64,000 nt of DNA, taken from Saprospiraceae bacterium. GTDB taxonomy: Bacteria; Bacteroidota; Bacteroidia; Chitinophagales; Saprospiraceae. This document shows positions 56,285 through 64,000 of this stretch, piece after piece; within the stretch, counting starts at the first letter, position 1; each line of letters starts with the position of its first letter. Where the stretch lies: contig JADJNF010000007.1 of assembly GCA_016714445.1 (NCBI GenBank), positions 434,001 to 498,000 on the forward strand. The letters are read 5' to 3'. Under the pieces are notes generated by a model. The model was given only the letters and a program-made list of their open reading frames with translations, searched no databases and had not been told where the DNA came from. Both the position numbers and the translations under genes were made by a program.

Positions 56285-57166
56285 TTACTTATTTATTTTT
56301 TTGAATTGTTCCAAGCTATCTATGAGTGGATTTACTCCGGCATCATACATTGATTTCATCATCCATTTCACAAGCCAGCCTGTATTATCGGGTGTTCCTC
56401 CCTGAATAGGTGGAGCAGGATCATACTCCATATCAAGCATGACCCCTTGAGCATATTTTTCACCCCAATTTTCATTAATTATAGCTATCGCCATGTCCAT
56501 TCCAGCGGTGACACCTGCTGATGTCCAGTATTTGCCATCTTTTGTATAGCGTTCATCACCTGGCAAAGCGCCATATTTTTTCAAAAATTCTTCCTCCCGA
56601 TACCAGTTTGTCGAAGCTTTTTTTCCTTTAAGCAAACCTGTGGCACCAAGAATCCATCCTCCTGTACAGACTGAAGAAGTATAAATGGTAGTCTTATCAA
56701 TCATACGAATCCATGCTAACAATTTCTCATCATAGGAAGTCTCAATGGTGCCTTTGAATCCTCCGGGTATGACAAGAATGTCGAGATGATCAATAGAATC
56801 ATAAACTACATCAGGTACTATTTCAACACCCATTACCGTTTTGAATGTTCCCGGTTTTAATGCAATAAGCTTGGGTCTGACCCCGCTCTGTCCAAAAACA
56901 TATCTTGGACCCATAAAATCCAAATCATTAACACCATCATACACAAGGATGCCTATAGATTTTATTTGATATTTCGGTTTGCCCAATATCATATCCATGA
57001 TCATCGAGTGATTTTCACCTGTAATGGTGTCAGGAAGTTGGTTTTTGAGCAACGAATCCTGAGAAGATAATTCTTCTATCTTAGGCAAAGGATTTTTGCC
57101 ATCTTTTTTGTCGCTGCATGAAAAGATAAAAACACTTACGAATAATAATGAAATGATGTTTTTCAT
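56285..57166 (-). CDS. DJ-1/PfpI family lipoprotein
   Basis: A 293-residue protein with a lipobox (IFSC-S, Cys17), so it is anchored in the envelope, which is unusual for DJ-1/PfpI proteins. The fold is shown by IGILVYDGVNDLDFMGPRYVFG at about 72-93, LDILVIPGGFKGTIETS near 128 and the nucleophile elbow SSVCTGGWILGATGLL with the Cys at about 167. DJ-1-family members act as amidases, chaperones or glyoxalase-like enzymes. Its first codon overlaps the stop of the PepSY gene by four bases (ATGA), showing coupling. Confidence 0.82.
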   Translation of the reverse strand: MKNIISLLFVSVFIFSCSDKKDGKNPLPKIEELSSQDSLLKNQLPDTITGENHSMIMDMILGKPKYQIKSIGILVYDGVNDLDFMGPRYVFGQSGVRPKLIALKPGTFKTVMGVEIVPDVVYDSIDHLDILVIPGGFKGTIETSYDEKLLAWIRMIDKTTIYTSSVCTGGWILGATGLLKGKKASTNWYREEEFLKKYGALPGDERYTKDGKYWTSAGVTAGMDMAIAIINENWGEKYAQGVMLDMEYDPAPPIQGGTPDNTGWLVKWMMKSMYDAGVNPLIDSLEQFKKINK

Positions 57167-57894
57167 TTTTTTGTCTGAAATTTAGTGGTTAAGAAAAAAA
57201 GAGTAAAACCCGAGAACAATGTCACAAGTCCGAATATGGAGAAAATTCTTAATACCCAATTGTTAAAATCATCACGCTCCTGATAATCCATGGTATGCAT
57301 CATCCACAAGAAGTCGAAAATGCGCCATTTATCATTTCTAAATGTCTGTACTGTACCCAAATCTTTTGATACATAAACGGTTGTATTATTGGGTTTGTCA
57401 AAAGTAATAGCATAAGCAGGAAGTGGTTTTTCACGGTATTCGTGGTGTCCATGGGTGGTGGTCAGATACTCGGTTTTCAATAATTTGGAAGGGTTTTTTA
57501 AACTATTTTGGGCCAATTGTATGGCATCTTTTTCATTGATTTCCTTACGCAATGCTAATGAATAGACATTAAAAAGCAAAACCATGGCATTAGGCTTTCT
57601 AATATGAACTTGATAGTGAGCTTCACACAAGATGTCAATGAGTTGGATCTGATCTATCACTATATCCTGTGTGACAGCCTGAAGACTATCTGTCAGTGTC
57701 GAAAGGCTACGACTACCCGTAGGGATTACCAATGATGGCTTTTCATTTTTGATATCTTCTCCCCGTATGGACTCAATGCTTGTCCAGCTAAAATACAATC
57801 CACCTATGGTCCAGAAAAGAAATTGGATACCTAAGATAAAACCTAGATACCTATGCCATTTTCTAACGGCTTTTTGCAACTGAAATTTATTCAT
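57163..57894 (-). CDS. PepSY-type membrane protein
   Basis: A 243-residue protein with a membrane helix at about 14-35 (RYLGFILGIQFLFWTIGGLYF) and a second near 219-238 (WVLRIFSIFGLVTLFSGFTLF). Between them is a periplasmic region with PepSY-like text (AIQLAQNSLKNPSKL, then YAITFDKPNNTTVYVSKDLG). Similar PepSY proteins accompany ferric reductases and metal uptake receptors in Bacteroidota. It overlaps the DJ-1 gene and follows the rhodanese gene by 4 bases. Confidence 0.75.
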   Translation of the reverse strand: MNKFQLQKAVRKWHRYLGFILGIQFLFWTIGGLYFSWTSIESIRGEDIKNEKPSLVIPTGSRSLSTLTDSLQAVTQDIVIDQIQLIDILCEAHYQVHIRKPNAMVLLFNVYSLALRKEINEKDAIQLAQNSLKNPSKLLKTEYLTTTHGHHEYREKPLPAYAITFDKPNNTTVYVSKDLGTVQTFRNDKWRIFDFLWMMHTMDYQERDDFNNWVLRIFSIFGLVTLFSGFTLFFLTTKFQTKK

Positions 57895-57898
57895 CCTA

Positions 57899-59083
57899 TT
57901 ACATTTTATTTTCTTCGATCAATACTTTAAGTTCTTCTTTTGCTGCATTATGAATTTCCCATTTCACTTGAGAAATACCACCTACCAAAAGCTCAAAATT
58001 TTTGAAGCCAAACTCCATCATTTTCTTTGCGTAATCATATAGTTCATCGTGCATCATGATATCATACAGTATAATTCTTTTGGTTTTATATCCTTCTATT
58101 TTTTCTCTAGTTAATTCGCTCAGTGGAATATTTATGGCATTTTTGATACGGCCTACATTTTTCCAATCGATAGAATCATTACTGTTGAATTCTGTAACTG
58201 TCCTAATATCTATGATGATGTTATTTTTCTCTTTTGAATTGATCAAAAGTTCAGAAGGTGTAATTAATTTATACTTTGTCTTGAGGAATTTTCTCTCTTT
58301 TGATGATAAATATGTGGTGACATTGTCTAAACCGAATAGTAAAACTGCTGCATTGTATCCCTTTTTTATTAATGAATCTGCAACACCAGCCGCATGTTCG
58401 TTAAAATTGTCAAACAGAATGATTCTTTTTGATTTGTCCAATAAATGATAATGATCATGAATCCTGTCAAAAGGTATGTGGATAGCATTTTTAATATTTC
58501 CCAAGGTGTTTTGCCATTCTATGGTTGCTGTTCCAAAAAAGATACTATCCGGACGAACATCTATGATTTGACTGTCTTTACTTTTTAGTACTTTTTTAAA
58601 CTCATAGGGTGTTAGTTGTTGATAAGACAAAGATGTAGTAAAGTGTTTGGACTTACTTTCCCGATATAGTTTATTCATTGTATTGAGAAATGACAAACCG
58701 CCATTTATACTGACCACGTGTGTAAATAAACTGTCTGATAGTCTTTTGGCAAGACGTCTTGACCTTCTGCTATGGCTACAATACAGATAGATGGTATCGG
58801 ATTTATATTTTTTATATTCAGGGTAATATCTATCAAAATCTGAATAATCGGTTTCTTTGGCACCTTTGATTTTTCCTTGATTGTATGAAGAAAATTGCGA
58901 TGTATCTGCTCGTTCGCCAGGTGTTCGTATATCAAAGAATATAAGATTTGGACTACTGTCTAATCTCTTAAAAAAATCATCCCAGGATATGGTTGAAAAA
59001 TTTACATTATCAAATGAGAAATTCTGTGATTGTACATTTAAGGCAAAAAGTACTAAAATAATAGGTAAGATTAATCTGCTCAT
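57899..59083 (-). CDS. Secreted protein with three rhodanese-like domains
   Basis: A 394-residue protein; I use the ATG at 59083 (MSRLILPIILVLFALNVQSQ, a signal peptide) rather than an upstream ATG at 59116. Three rhodanese-like units are seen: domain 1 with IFFDIRTPGERADT and IYLYCSHSRRS (Cys in the active loop), domain 2 with QIIDVRPDSIFFG and IILFDNFNEH, and domain 3 with IIIDIRTVTEFNS and IILYDIMMHD. Only the first keeps a Cys in the catalytic loop, so the other two are probably inactive or structural. Sulfur handling in the envelope is inference. Confidence 0.8.
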   Translation of the reverse strand: MSRLILPIILVLFALNVQSQNFSFDNVNFSTISWDDFFKRLDSSPNLIFFDIRTPGERADTSQFSSYNQGKIKGAKETDYSDFDRYYPEYKKYKSDTIYLYCSHSRRSRRLAKRLSDSLFTHVVSINGGLSFLNTMNKLYRESKSKHFTTSLSYQQLTPYEFKKVLKSKDSQIIDVRPDSIFFGTATIEWQNTLGNIKNAIHIPFDRIHDHYHLLDKSKRIILFDNFNEHAAGVADSLIKKGYNAAVLLFGLDNVTTYLSSKERKFLKTKYKLITPSELLINSKEKNNIIIDIRTVTEFNSNDSIDWKNVGRIKNAINIPLSELTREKIEGYKTKRIILYDIMMHDELYDYAKKMMEFGFKNFELLVGGISQVKWEIHNAAKEELKVLIEENKM

Positions 59084-59101
59084 TTTTTTGATTATTTTTA
59101 T

Positions 59102-59131
59102 CGGAGGATAAACCAAATGATTTACCCTCCG
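59102..59131 (-). promoter_or_regulatory. Intra-operon hairpin between the DUF4625 and rhodanese genes
   Basis: CGGAGG-ATAAA pairs with TTTA-CCCTCCG with a short loop in the gap between the two genes. There is no T run on the minus strand, so it is more likely a processing or attenuation hairpin than a terminator. Confidence 0.4.
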
Positions 59132-59140
59132 ACATGTTTA

Positions 59141-59530
59141 TCACGGCTTTACCTTAAATTTAATGGATTTATTAGTCACATTATCACTGTGGTCTTCGAC
59201 GATAATGGTAAGTGTTACTGATGTCTCACCAGATAAACCAGAAGGTGTGAAATGTTCGTCAAAAGAATATTCAGTTTTATCATGAACTGATGGTGTTGTT
59301 TTAAAAAGTTCAGAGCCATCACTGTCTTTTGTGACTTTTATCTCCAATTCGTGGAGACTTTTGTCCGTCACTTTGCCATGGATTTCTACCTTACCACTGA
59401 CTACTGTATTATCAGCTGGTTTTTCTATGAGCAAAACAGGTGCATCCTTGTCATTTTCATCACCGTGATCGTGACAAGAGGTCAATCCAAACCAAAATAG
59501 AATTGCTAAAAATAAGAACTTACTGTGCAT
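59141..59530 (-). CDS. DUF4625-like lipoprotein with Ig-type domain
   Basis: A 129-residue lipoprotein: LTSC-H gives the lipidated Cys19. After it comes HDHGDENDKD, an acidic His-Asp stretch suited to metal binding. An Ig-like beta domain follows: PVLLIEKPADNTVVSGKVEI and VTLTIIVEDHSDNVTNKSIK. This fits DUF4625, a family found beside TonB receptors in Bacteroidota. It lies 48 bases downstream of the TonB receptor gene. Confidence 0.72.
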   Translation of the reverse strand: MHSKFLFLAILFWFGLTSCHDHGDENDKDAPVLLIEKPADNTVVSGKVEIHGKVTDKSLHELEIKVTKDSDGSELFKTTPSVHDKTEYSFDEHFTPSGLSGETSVTLTIIVEDHSDNVTNKSIKFKVKP

Positions 59531-59577
59531 AATATTGAAATTTAGGAGATGAAATAAAAAATTTTAAAAGTAATAAA

Positions 59578-61899
59578 TTAAAATCTTCCGGTCAAGGTAA
59601 CACCCATCATTCTTGGTGCTCCTAACATATATGAGGCAAATGTACCCCAACCCAAATATCTGGCATCATTAAGATTACGCCCCCATACAGCAATGTCAAT
59701 ATTTTTACATGTAACTCCTGCACGTGCATTGACAATAGAATAAGCTTTCTGAGCTTCAGAATTTTCGAAATTAAGTTGATATTCACCAGTATAACGATAT
59801 TCTCCTCTTACAAATATCGCAAGATTTCGTTTGGAGTTTGAAAGTGGAATATTATACTGAACCGCCAGCATTGATTGTAATTTTGGATTATAAATCGCTT
59901 GATTTCCTTTGAAATCTTTTACTGTCAGCGTTAAAGCATCAAAAAGTGGCAGTCGCGCATAATTACTGTTGGAAGTACTTGCTGTCCAATCTATCTGTAG
60001 ATTGCGAACAGGTAAGGCAGTAACTTCCGCTTCCAAACCCAAATTATTCATATCACCAACATTTAAAACTGCGAAATTAATACCATCTTTGCTTGTAGTA
60101 ATTTGCTGATCTTTTTGCTGAAAATAGAATGCAGTAAGGTTGATTCGCAACTTTTTGTCCCAAAGATTATTTTTCAAACCTATTTCATAATTGTCAGACT
60201 TTTCCGGATTGTAACTTGAGTATTCTCTCGAATTTATATTAAACCCACCTACTCTGAAACCTTTGGCGTATGATGCAAAGACTATAGCATTTTCACTTAC
60301 TTCATAACTCAATATGGCTTTTGGCGTAAATGCCGAAAAATTGCGTACAAATGTGGTATCATCTGTCAAAGGTATAGTAATACCACCTTGTTCAAAGGCG
60401 CTGTTTTCAGTACGCTCCTTGTGTTCTCTGTCCCATCTTGCACCGAGTGTAAGATCCAATTTGTCAGTCACTGCATATGTTACCTGTCCAAATAGCGCCA
60501 CGCCTCTATTATTACGTTTGCCATTAATGATGCTTGTATATGGTGCAGCAGGGTCAAAAATCACGTAATCTTCATCAAAATATGTTTTACCTGTACTGGA
60601 TGTTTTTTCCAAAAATAGAAAAGAACCTATTGTCCATCGCAATTTTTCGGTTGCTGAAGCTGAAGATACTCTGAATTCCTGAGTAAACTGTTTCTGATCT
60701 GTAGTATTGTCCCCACTAAAAAATCTCGCTTCTGTAAAGTCAAAATCAAATCTGTCGGGATAACTTCCATTGTATTGTATGGCAGAAGTTTGGGAAATAA
60801 AATTAATTTTCTGACCGAAATGCTGTGCTGTGAATGCTGCATTAGTATTGGATATTTTCTCTGTATTCGGAAAATTGCCAAAGGCTTTGTACGGCTCATT
60901 GAATGCTACATCTCTGAAAGCAACCCAAGGGAAAGAACCGGCATCTTTGTTGTCCTCTGACCTAACTGTCAACCCCAACAACCAACTGTCGGTCAACAAA
61001 TACTTTAGATTCAAAAACCCATTGATCGATCTGCGGCCATCAAAGTTTTTATCATTCAGTGTCGGATTTTCATACACTGCTCCACGTTTACTAAGCTGTC
61101 CACCCAAGCCTACAAATAGTTTGTTATTAATAGCCGGAAGACTCAGAGATACATTGTAACGTTGCAGACCATAATTGCCAAAATTCAAACTAACTTGACC
61201 TGAAGTTTGATTGGTGGCTTTTTTGGTGACAATATTGACTACACCGCTGTAAGCATTTCGACCATAAAGAGTACCTTGTGGACCACGTAGGATTTCTATA
61301 CGCTCTATATTGTTAAAATTGAAAGGGGCTGAGAAAAAATCAAATTGATACACACCATCTACATAAGTCGCTACGGCTTGCTCATTGGTAAATCCAAGTG
61401 CTCCTCTTATATTAAGAAAGGTAGAACCCGTACTGTTACCATGTTCGATGGTAAATGCACTGGGAGCGAGAGCAGTGAGGTCTGAAAGACTCCACACCCG
61501 ATAGTCATCTATTTTCCTTGCATCAAGGGAAGTGATGGACATTGGTGTTTTTTGTAGATCTGTTTCCATTTTGTTTGCAGTGATCACCATCTCGCTCAAG
61601 GCTTGTGCTTGGTTTATAAGAGTCACATCAAGTTTCAGAGGGAAGGTCGATAAAGTAATGGCTTGGACTATAGTGGCATATCCGACTGCAGAAAACTGCA
61701 ATTGATAATTGCCATCTTTTAGGGAAAGTGAAAAATGTCCATTTACATCGGCAACCGTTCCAGCCGGATTATTCAGTACTTTGATATTGACAAAAGCCAC
61801 AGGTTGTCCATCAATGTCCGTGACTTTTCCTGTCAAAGATTGAGCTTGTATGATACTGCAAGCTATGATACTCATTAATAGTAATAAATGTTTGATCAT
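59578..61899 (-). CDS. TonB-dependent receptor
   Basis: A 773-residue outer membrane receptor. Signal peptide (to about 19, ending IQAQ), CarboxypepD_reg-like domain (about 20-100, LTGKVTDIDGQPVAFVNIKV), plug (about 115-225, IEHGNSTGSTFLNIRGALGF and IERIEILRGPQGTLYGRNAY), then a barrel to the C-terminal Phe (MMGVTLTGRF). The plug resembles the FepA/FhuA type, not SusC. It begins the operon that continues with the DUF4625-like, rhodanese, PepSY and DJ-1 genes. The ligand is unknown. Confidence 0.9.
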   Translation of the reverse strand: MIKHLLLLMSIIACSIIQAQSLTGKVTDIDGQPVAFVNIKVLNNPAGTVADVNGHFSLSLKDGNYQLQFSAVGYATIVQAITLSTFPLKLDVTLINQAQALSEMVITANKMETDLQKTPMSITSLDARKIDDYRVWSLSDLTALAPSAFTIEHGNSTGSTFLNIRGALGFTNEQAVATYVDGVYQFDFFSAPFNFNNIERIEILRGPQGTLYGRNAYSGVVNIVTKKATNQTSGQVSLNFGNYGLQRYNVSLSLPAINNKLFVGLGGQLSKRGAVYENPTLNDKNFDGRRSINGFLNLKYLLTDSWLLGLTVRSEDNKDAGSFPWVAFRDVAFNEPYKAFGNFPNTEKISNTNAAFTAQHFGQKINFISQTSAIQYNGSYPDRFDFDFTEARFFSGDNTTDQKQFTQEFRVSSASATEKLRWTIGSFLFLEKTSSTGKTYFDEDYVIFDPAAPYTSIINGKRNNRGVALFGQVTYAVTDKLDLTLGARWDREHKERTENSAFEQGGITIPLTDDTTFVRNFSAFTPKAILSYEVSENAIVFASYAKGFRVGGFNINSREYSSYNPEKSDNYEIGLKNNLWDKKLRINLTAFYFQQKDQQITTSKDGINFAVLNVGDMNNLGLEAEVTALPVRNLQIDWTASTSNSNYARLPLFDALTLTVKDFKGNQAIYNPKLQSMLAVQYNIPLSNSKRNLAIFVRGEYRYTGEYQLNFENSEAQKAYSIVNARAGVTCKNIDIAVWGRNLNDARYLGWGTFASYMLGAPRMMGVTLTGRF

Positions 61900-62270
61900 T
61901 TTGATTTTAAATTATGATTAAAAAATAGAAATTGTCTGAAAGTTGAGCAAGAATGGTGCTGCCTAACGCTGAAAGTACATTATGCATGTATGTGAATACC
62001 CAAGTGCCAAATATTTTAAATGACTAAGTAAATTAAATGGTAATTAAATATACATCAATAATACTGTAGATGTCGAATTTTATCTTATTGATGCAAGGTT
62101 TACAAGGCCTAGGTGTCTGATTTGTCAGCACAAAATCCTAAAATTCTTTTTAGGAAAACAGAAGTCTTGCATGAAAAATTACTAAATAAGATACATATAA
62201 AGATGTATAATTCGAGTAGTCATTCGACTTGAAAAATTCAACATCAACCATAATGTGTTTTAAGGATATC
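61900..62270. other. Leader region of the TonB operon
   Basis: This 371-base region lies between the small Cys-rich gene and the TonB receptor. It is A+T rich. No riboswitch or repressor site was recognised. Confidence 0.35.
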
Positions 62271-62654
62271 CTAAGCCTGCTCCGGAGGATGGACGACTTT
62301 TAAATGATGGGCTGAGCCACTTATATCTGCGTAGTTGAATTTGGAAGTATACTCTTCCAGTGATAGATTCTCTCTAAATTCTATTTCTTGAACATTAGGA
62401 AAACTGACTATCCAATATTCAATTTTATATTTCTGAGATGTGGGAATTTGTTGTTTTTCAGATTCTTCGGACTTTTCAAGCATTGTATTGAGCACACACT
62501 TCCCACTGCACAATAATTCCGGTTTATCTCTATTAATACACAAGGTATTGGCTATAAGCTCCTGATTTAAATAAAAATCCAGAGCAATAAATAGCTTGCC
62601 AGCAGGTTGCATCAGAATGATAATTGCAATTAATATGATTAATGGCTTCTTCAG
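62271..62654 (-). CDS. Small Cys-containing envelope protein, probable CTG start
   Basis: The frame from the ATG at 62612 gives 113 residues, but the same frame continues upstream, with no stop, to CTG at 62652-62654. Read from there it starts MKKPLIILIAIIILM, a textbook signal or membrane segment, giving 127 residues. A TATATTTG -7 box (62673-62680, minus strand) lies about 19 bases before the CTG. The mature part has LCINRDKPELLCSGKC, with three Cys, a pattern common in Bacteroidota proteins near receptor genes. The function is unknown. Confidence 0.65.
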   Translation of the reverse strand: MKKPLIILIAIIILMQPAGKLFIALDFYLNQELIANTLCINRDKPELLCSGKCVLNTMLEKSEESEKQQIPTSQKYKIEYWIVSFPNVQEIEFRENLSLEEYTSKFNYADISGSAHHLKVVHPPEQA

Positions 62655-62672
62655 AACTTATAAATTTTAACA

Positions 62673-62680
62673 CAAATATA
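62673..62680 (-). promoter_or_regulatory. -7 box before the CTG-start gene
   Basis: CAAATATA on the plus strand reads TATATTTG on the minus strand, fitting TAnnTTTG. A start site near 62666 gives a leader of about 12 bases to the CTG. Confidence 0.45.
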
Positions 62681-62750
62681 AATAAGATTAAGGAATTTGT
62701 CTCATTTTTACATAATAATTGCTTATCCAAAAAGATTCGTAAAAAATTTC

Positions 62751-64000
62751 CTAAAAATCAAACTCTATCGTATCACCCGGCTTATACCCAGGTTTGTCCT
62801 TGTCACTTTCTTTTGGTTTATCCGTTTTATCTGTTGGTTTATCATTTTCCGATGGCAATTTTAAATCAGGGATAATTTTTGGAGTAGGATTATTTTCTGC
62901 ATTATTGTCATCAATGAAAGATTCGTTTATGGCATCAGACATGTTTTCCTTTATACTGTCATCTTCAGGCTGTTCTGATATTAATTTTTCTACTTTGAGC
63001 AATTTTGCATCTATTAACTTATTACCAAGGGCTTTCCAACCTTTGACATCAATAAATTCGGCGAGTGAAACTTCCTTTTCTTCTTTGGTTTTACCTATAG
63101 TATAGCTATATCTGATCAAAGGTGATTTTTGCATTGAAGCAAAGTAGAGTTTGCTGCCACCACTCTCCGGTATAAAAATGAATTTCTGATCATAAGTACT
63201 GGTCTCGATCTTAAATCTTTTGACCATAGTCCAGCCCTTTTCACCTTCGTAATAAACAGCTGATATGACTGTACTTTCAGTATAATTTCCTATTTCTACA
63301 ATATTATTTACATCATACTTTTTATTGAGATCGAGTTCATTGACTTCATAGCTGCCATCTTTATAGATACTCAGCAATTTGCTGCCTGTATCAAAAGCAC
63401 CTAGATATTTGCCTCGTTCGTCCTGATTGAGTTTGCCGCTGACCTCATCCATATATATCTGCATAGCGCCAAGGGATGACTTTCCTACTGATACCTGAGT
63501 CACTTTCCTTACTGGATATTTTGTGACTACATTGCCTTGAGATGCTCTGCCTTTTATAGCAAGTTCAGCAAAATCAAAGTCAAATACCTTCTTTTTGGCA
63601 GTGGAACTTTGGGTCAATTGTATATTTACAATCTCAGACTCCCCATTCGGATTGGAAGTAAAATACAATACTTTGGATCCTTTGGAACCTTGCGTAAGGT
63701 CATACTCCTTGTCTCTGGTTATGGCTGTGACATTAAATCTCTTCGCGTAAGCTTTGCCTGATTTACCATCAAGATAGATCATATTGTAGGTGGTGCGATC
63801 ATCCGACTTGAGCCAAACAGCTGTATGCAAGATATCTTTGCCTACGAATACCTTATCTGCTATCCGGACAACTTTAAATTTCCCATCACGGGTAAAAGCA
63901 ATGATGTCAGCTATATCCGAACAGTCACAAACGAACTCGTCCTTTTTCATGCCCATACCTATAAATCCTTCCACACGATCAACATATAGCTTAGCATTAT
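62751..64000 (-). CDS. parC: DNA topoisomerase IV subunit A, C-terminal part
   Basis: The gene runs off the right edge. The visible 416 codons give the beta-pinwheel C-terminal domain of a GyrA/ParC-type protein: AKLYVDRVEGFIGMGMKKDE, then FVCDCSDIADIIAFTRDGK and KVVRIADKVFVGKDI, which is characteristic of Bacteroidota ParC. The C-terminal tail is acidic and rich in Lys, Asp and Pro (about 60 residues, low complexity). The open frame passes through a GTG at 63974 that is internal, not a start. Topoisomerase IV decatenates replicated chromosomes. Confidence 0.88.
   Translation of the reverse strand, partial: NAKLYVDRVEGFIGMGMKKDEFVCDCSDIADIIAFTRDGKFKVVRIADKVFVGKDILHTAVWLKSDDRTTYNMIYLDGKSGKAYAKRFNVTAITRDKEYDLTQGSKGSKVLYFTSNPNGESEIVNIQLTQSSTAKKKVFDFDFAELAIKGRASQGNVVTKYPVRKVTQVSVGKSSLGAMQIYMDEVSGKLNQDERGKYLGAFDTGSKLLSIYKDGSYEVNELDLNKKYDVNNIVEIGNYTESTVISAVYYEGEKGWTMVKRFKIETSTYDQKFIFIPESGGSKLYFASMQKSPLIRYSYTIGKTKEEKEVSLAEFIDVKGWKALGNKLIDAKLLKVEKLISEQPEDDSIKENMSDAINESFIDDNNAENNPTPKIIPDLKLPSENDKPTDKTDKPKESDKDKPGYKPGDTIEFDF

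Noticed and set aside
61900..62270. Cobalamin or other riboswitch upstream of the TonB receptor
   Set aside because: I could not recognise a conserved core such as a B12-box; the text is only A+T rich.

Overview
The window reads as a chromosomal piece of a gliding-type Bacteroidota, most likely of the Saprospiria/Chitinophagia side. The reasons are a complete gldKLMN type IX secretion (T9SS) core, several PorP/SprF-type outer membrane proteins, cargo proteins ending in a T9SS type A sorting domain, SusC-like TonB receptors, Bacteroidota -7 promoter boxes (TAnnTTTG) and an A+T-rich, weak Shine-Dalgarno style. The lineage below phylum is inference. No rRNA, tRNA, CRISPR array, integrase or intact insertion sequence was seen.

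Layout. 1-8.1 kb: the start of clpC, a STAS protein, a TPR lipoprotein, then a leftward purH-coaX-OMP-TPR operon. 8.2-12.6 kb: leftward gldK-gldL-gldM-gldN with its own terminator. Divergent from gldK are two large paralogous T9SS cargo proteins (12.9-18.9 kb) with a shared upstream block. 19-31 kb: a possible lysozyme-inhibitor-like lipoprotein, PorP/SprF, an MBL hydrolase, a small barrel, a lipoprotein with a probable homopolymer frameshift, a Ppx/GppA phosphatase, two YceI proteins around a porin, and divergent rbfA/recG. 31-37.5 kb: a DinB-like protein, a large FAD/Fe-S oxidoreductase and an accessory patch. That patch holds an AAA ATPase with a DUF234-like end behind nested inverted repeats, a displaced second copy of the oxidoreductase 3' end, and a VapBC-like toxin-antitoxin pair. 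37.5-41.6 kb: thioredoxin, dcd, an orphan ATP-grasp enzyme, a TlpA-like protein and a GlsB-type membrane protein. 41.6-48.1 kb: nqrABCDEF for the sodium-pumping NADH:quinone oxidoreductase; nqrC is broken at a perfect A AAA AAC heptamer and NqrA carries an N-terminal membrane extension. 48.5-51.7 kb: PorP/SprF plus a PorE-like OmpA protein. 51.9-62.7 kb: a YfiM-like protein, a TonB receptor, and a leftward operon of TonB receptor, DUF4625-like lipoprotein, triple-rhodanese protein, PepSY protein, DJ-1/PfpI lipoprotein and small membrane protein, preceded by a Cys-rich small protein that probably starts at CTG. 62.7-64 kb: the 3' part of parC.

How it fits together. The T9SS core, three PorP/SprF or PorE-type envelope proteins and two cargo proteins form a secretion and surface theme. 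The Nqr pump supplies the sodium gradient. The TonB operon looks like an uptake and redox module for an unknown ligand, perhaps a metal complex. The most unusual features are the two A-run frameshifts, the displaced oxidoreductase tail beside the ATPase, the nested palindromes at that ATPase, the pair of about 148-bp terminal-inverted-repeat elements, and the CTG-start protein.
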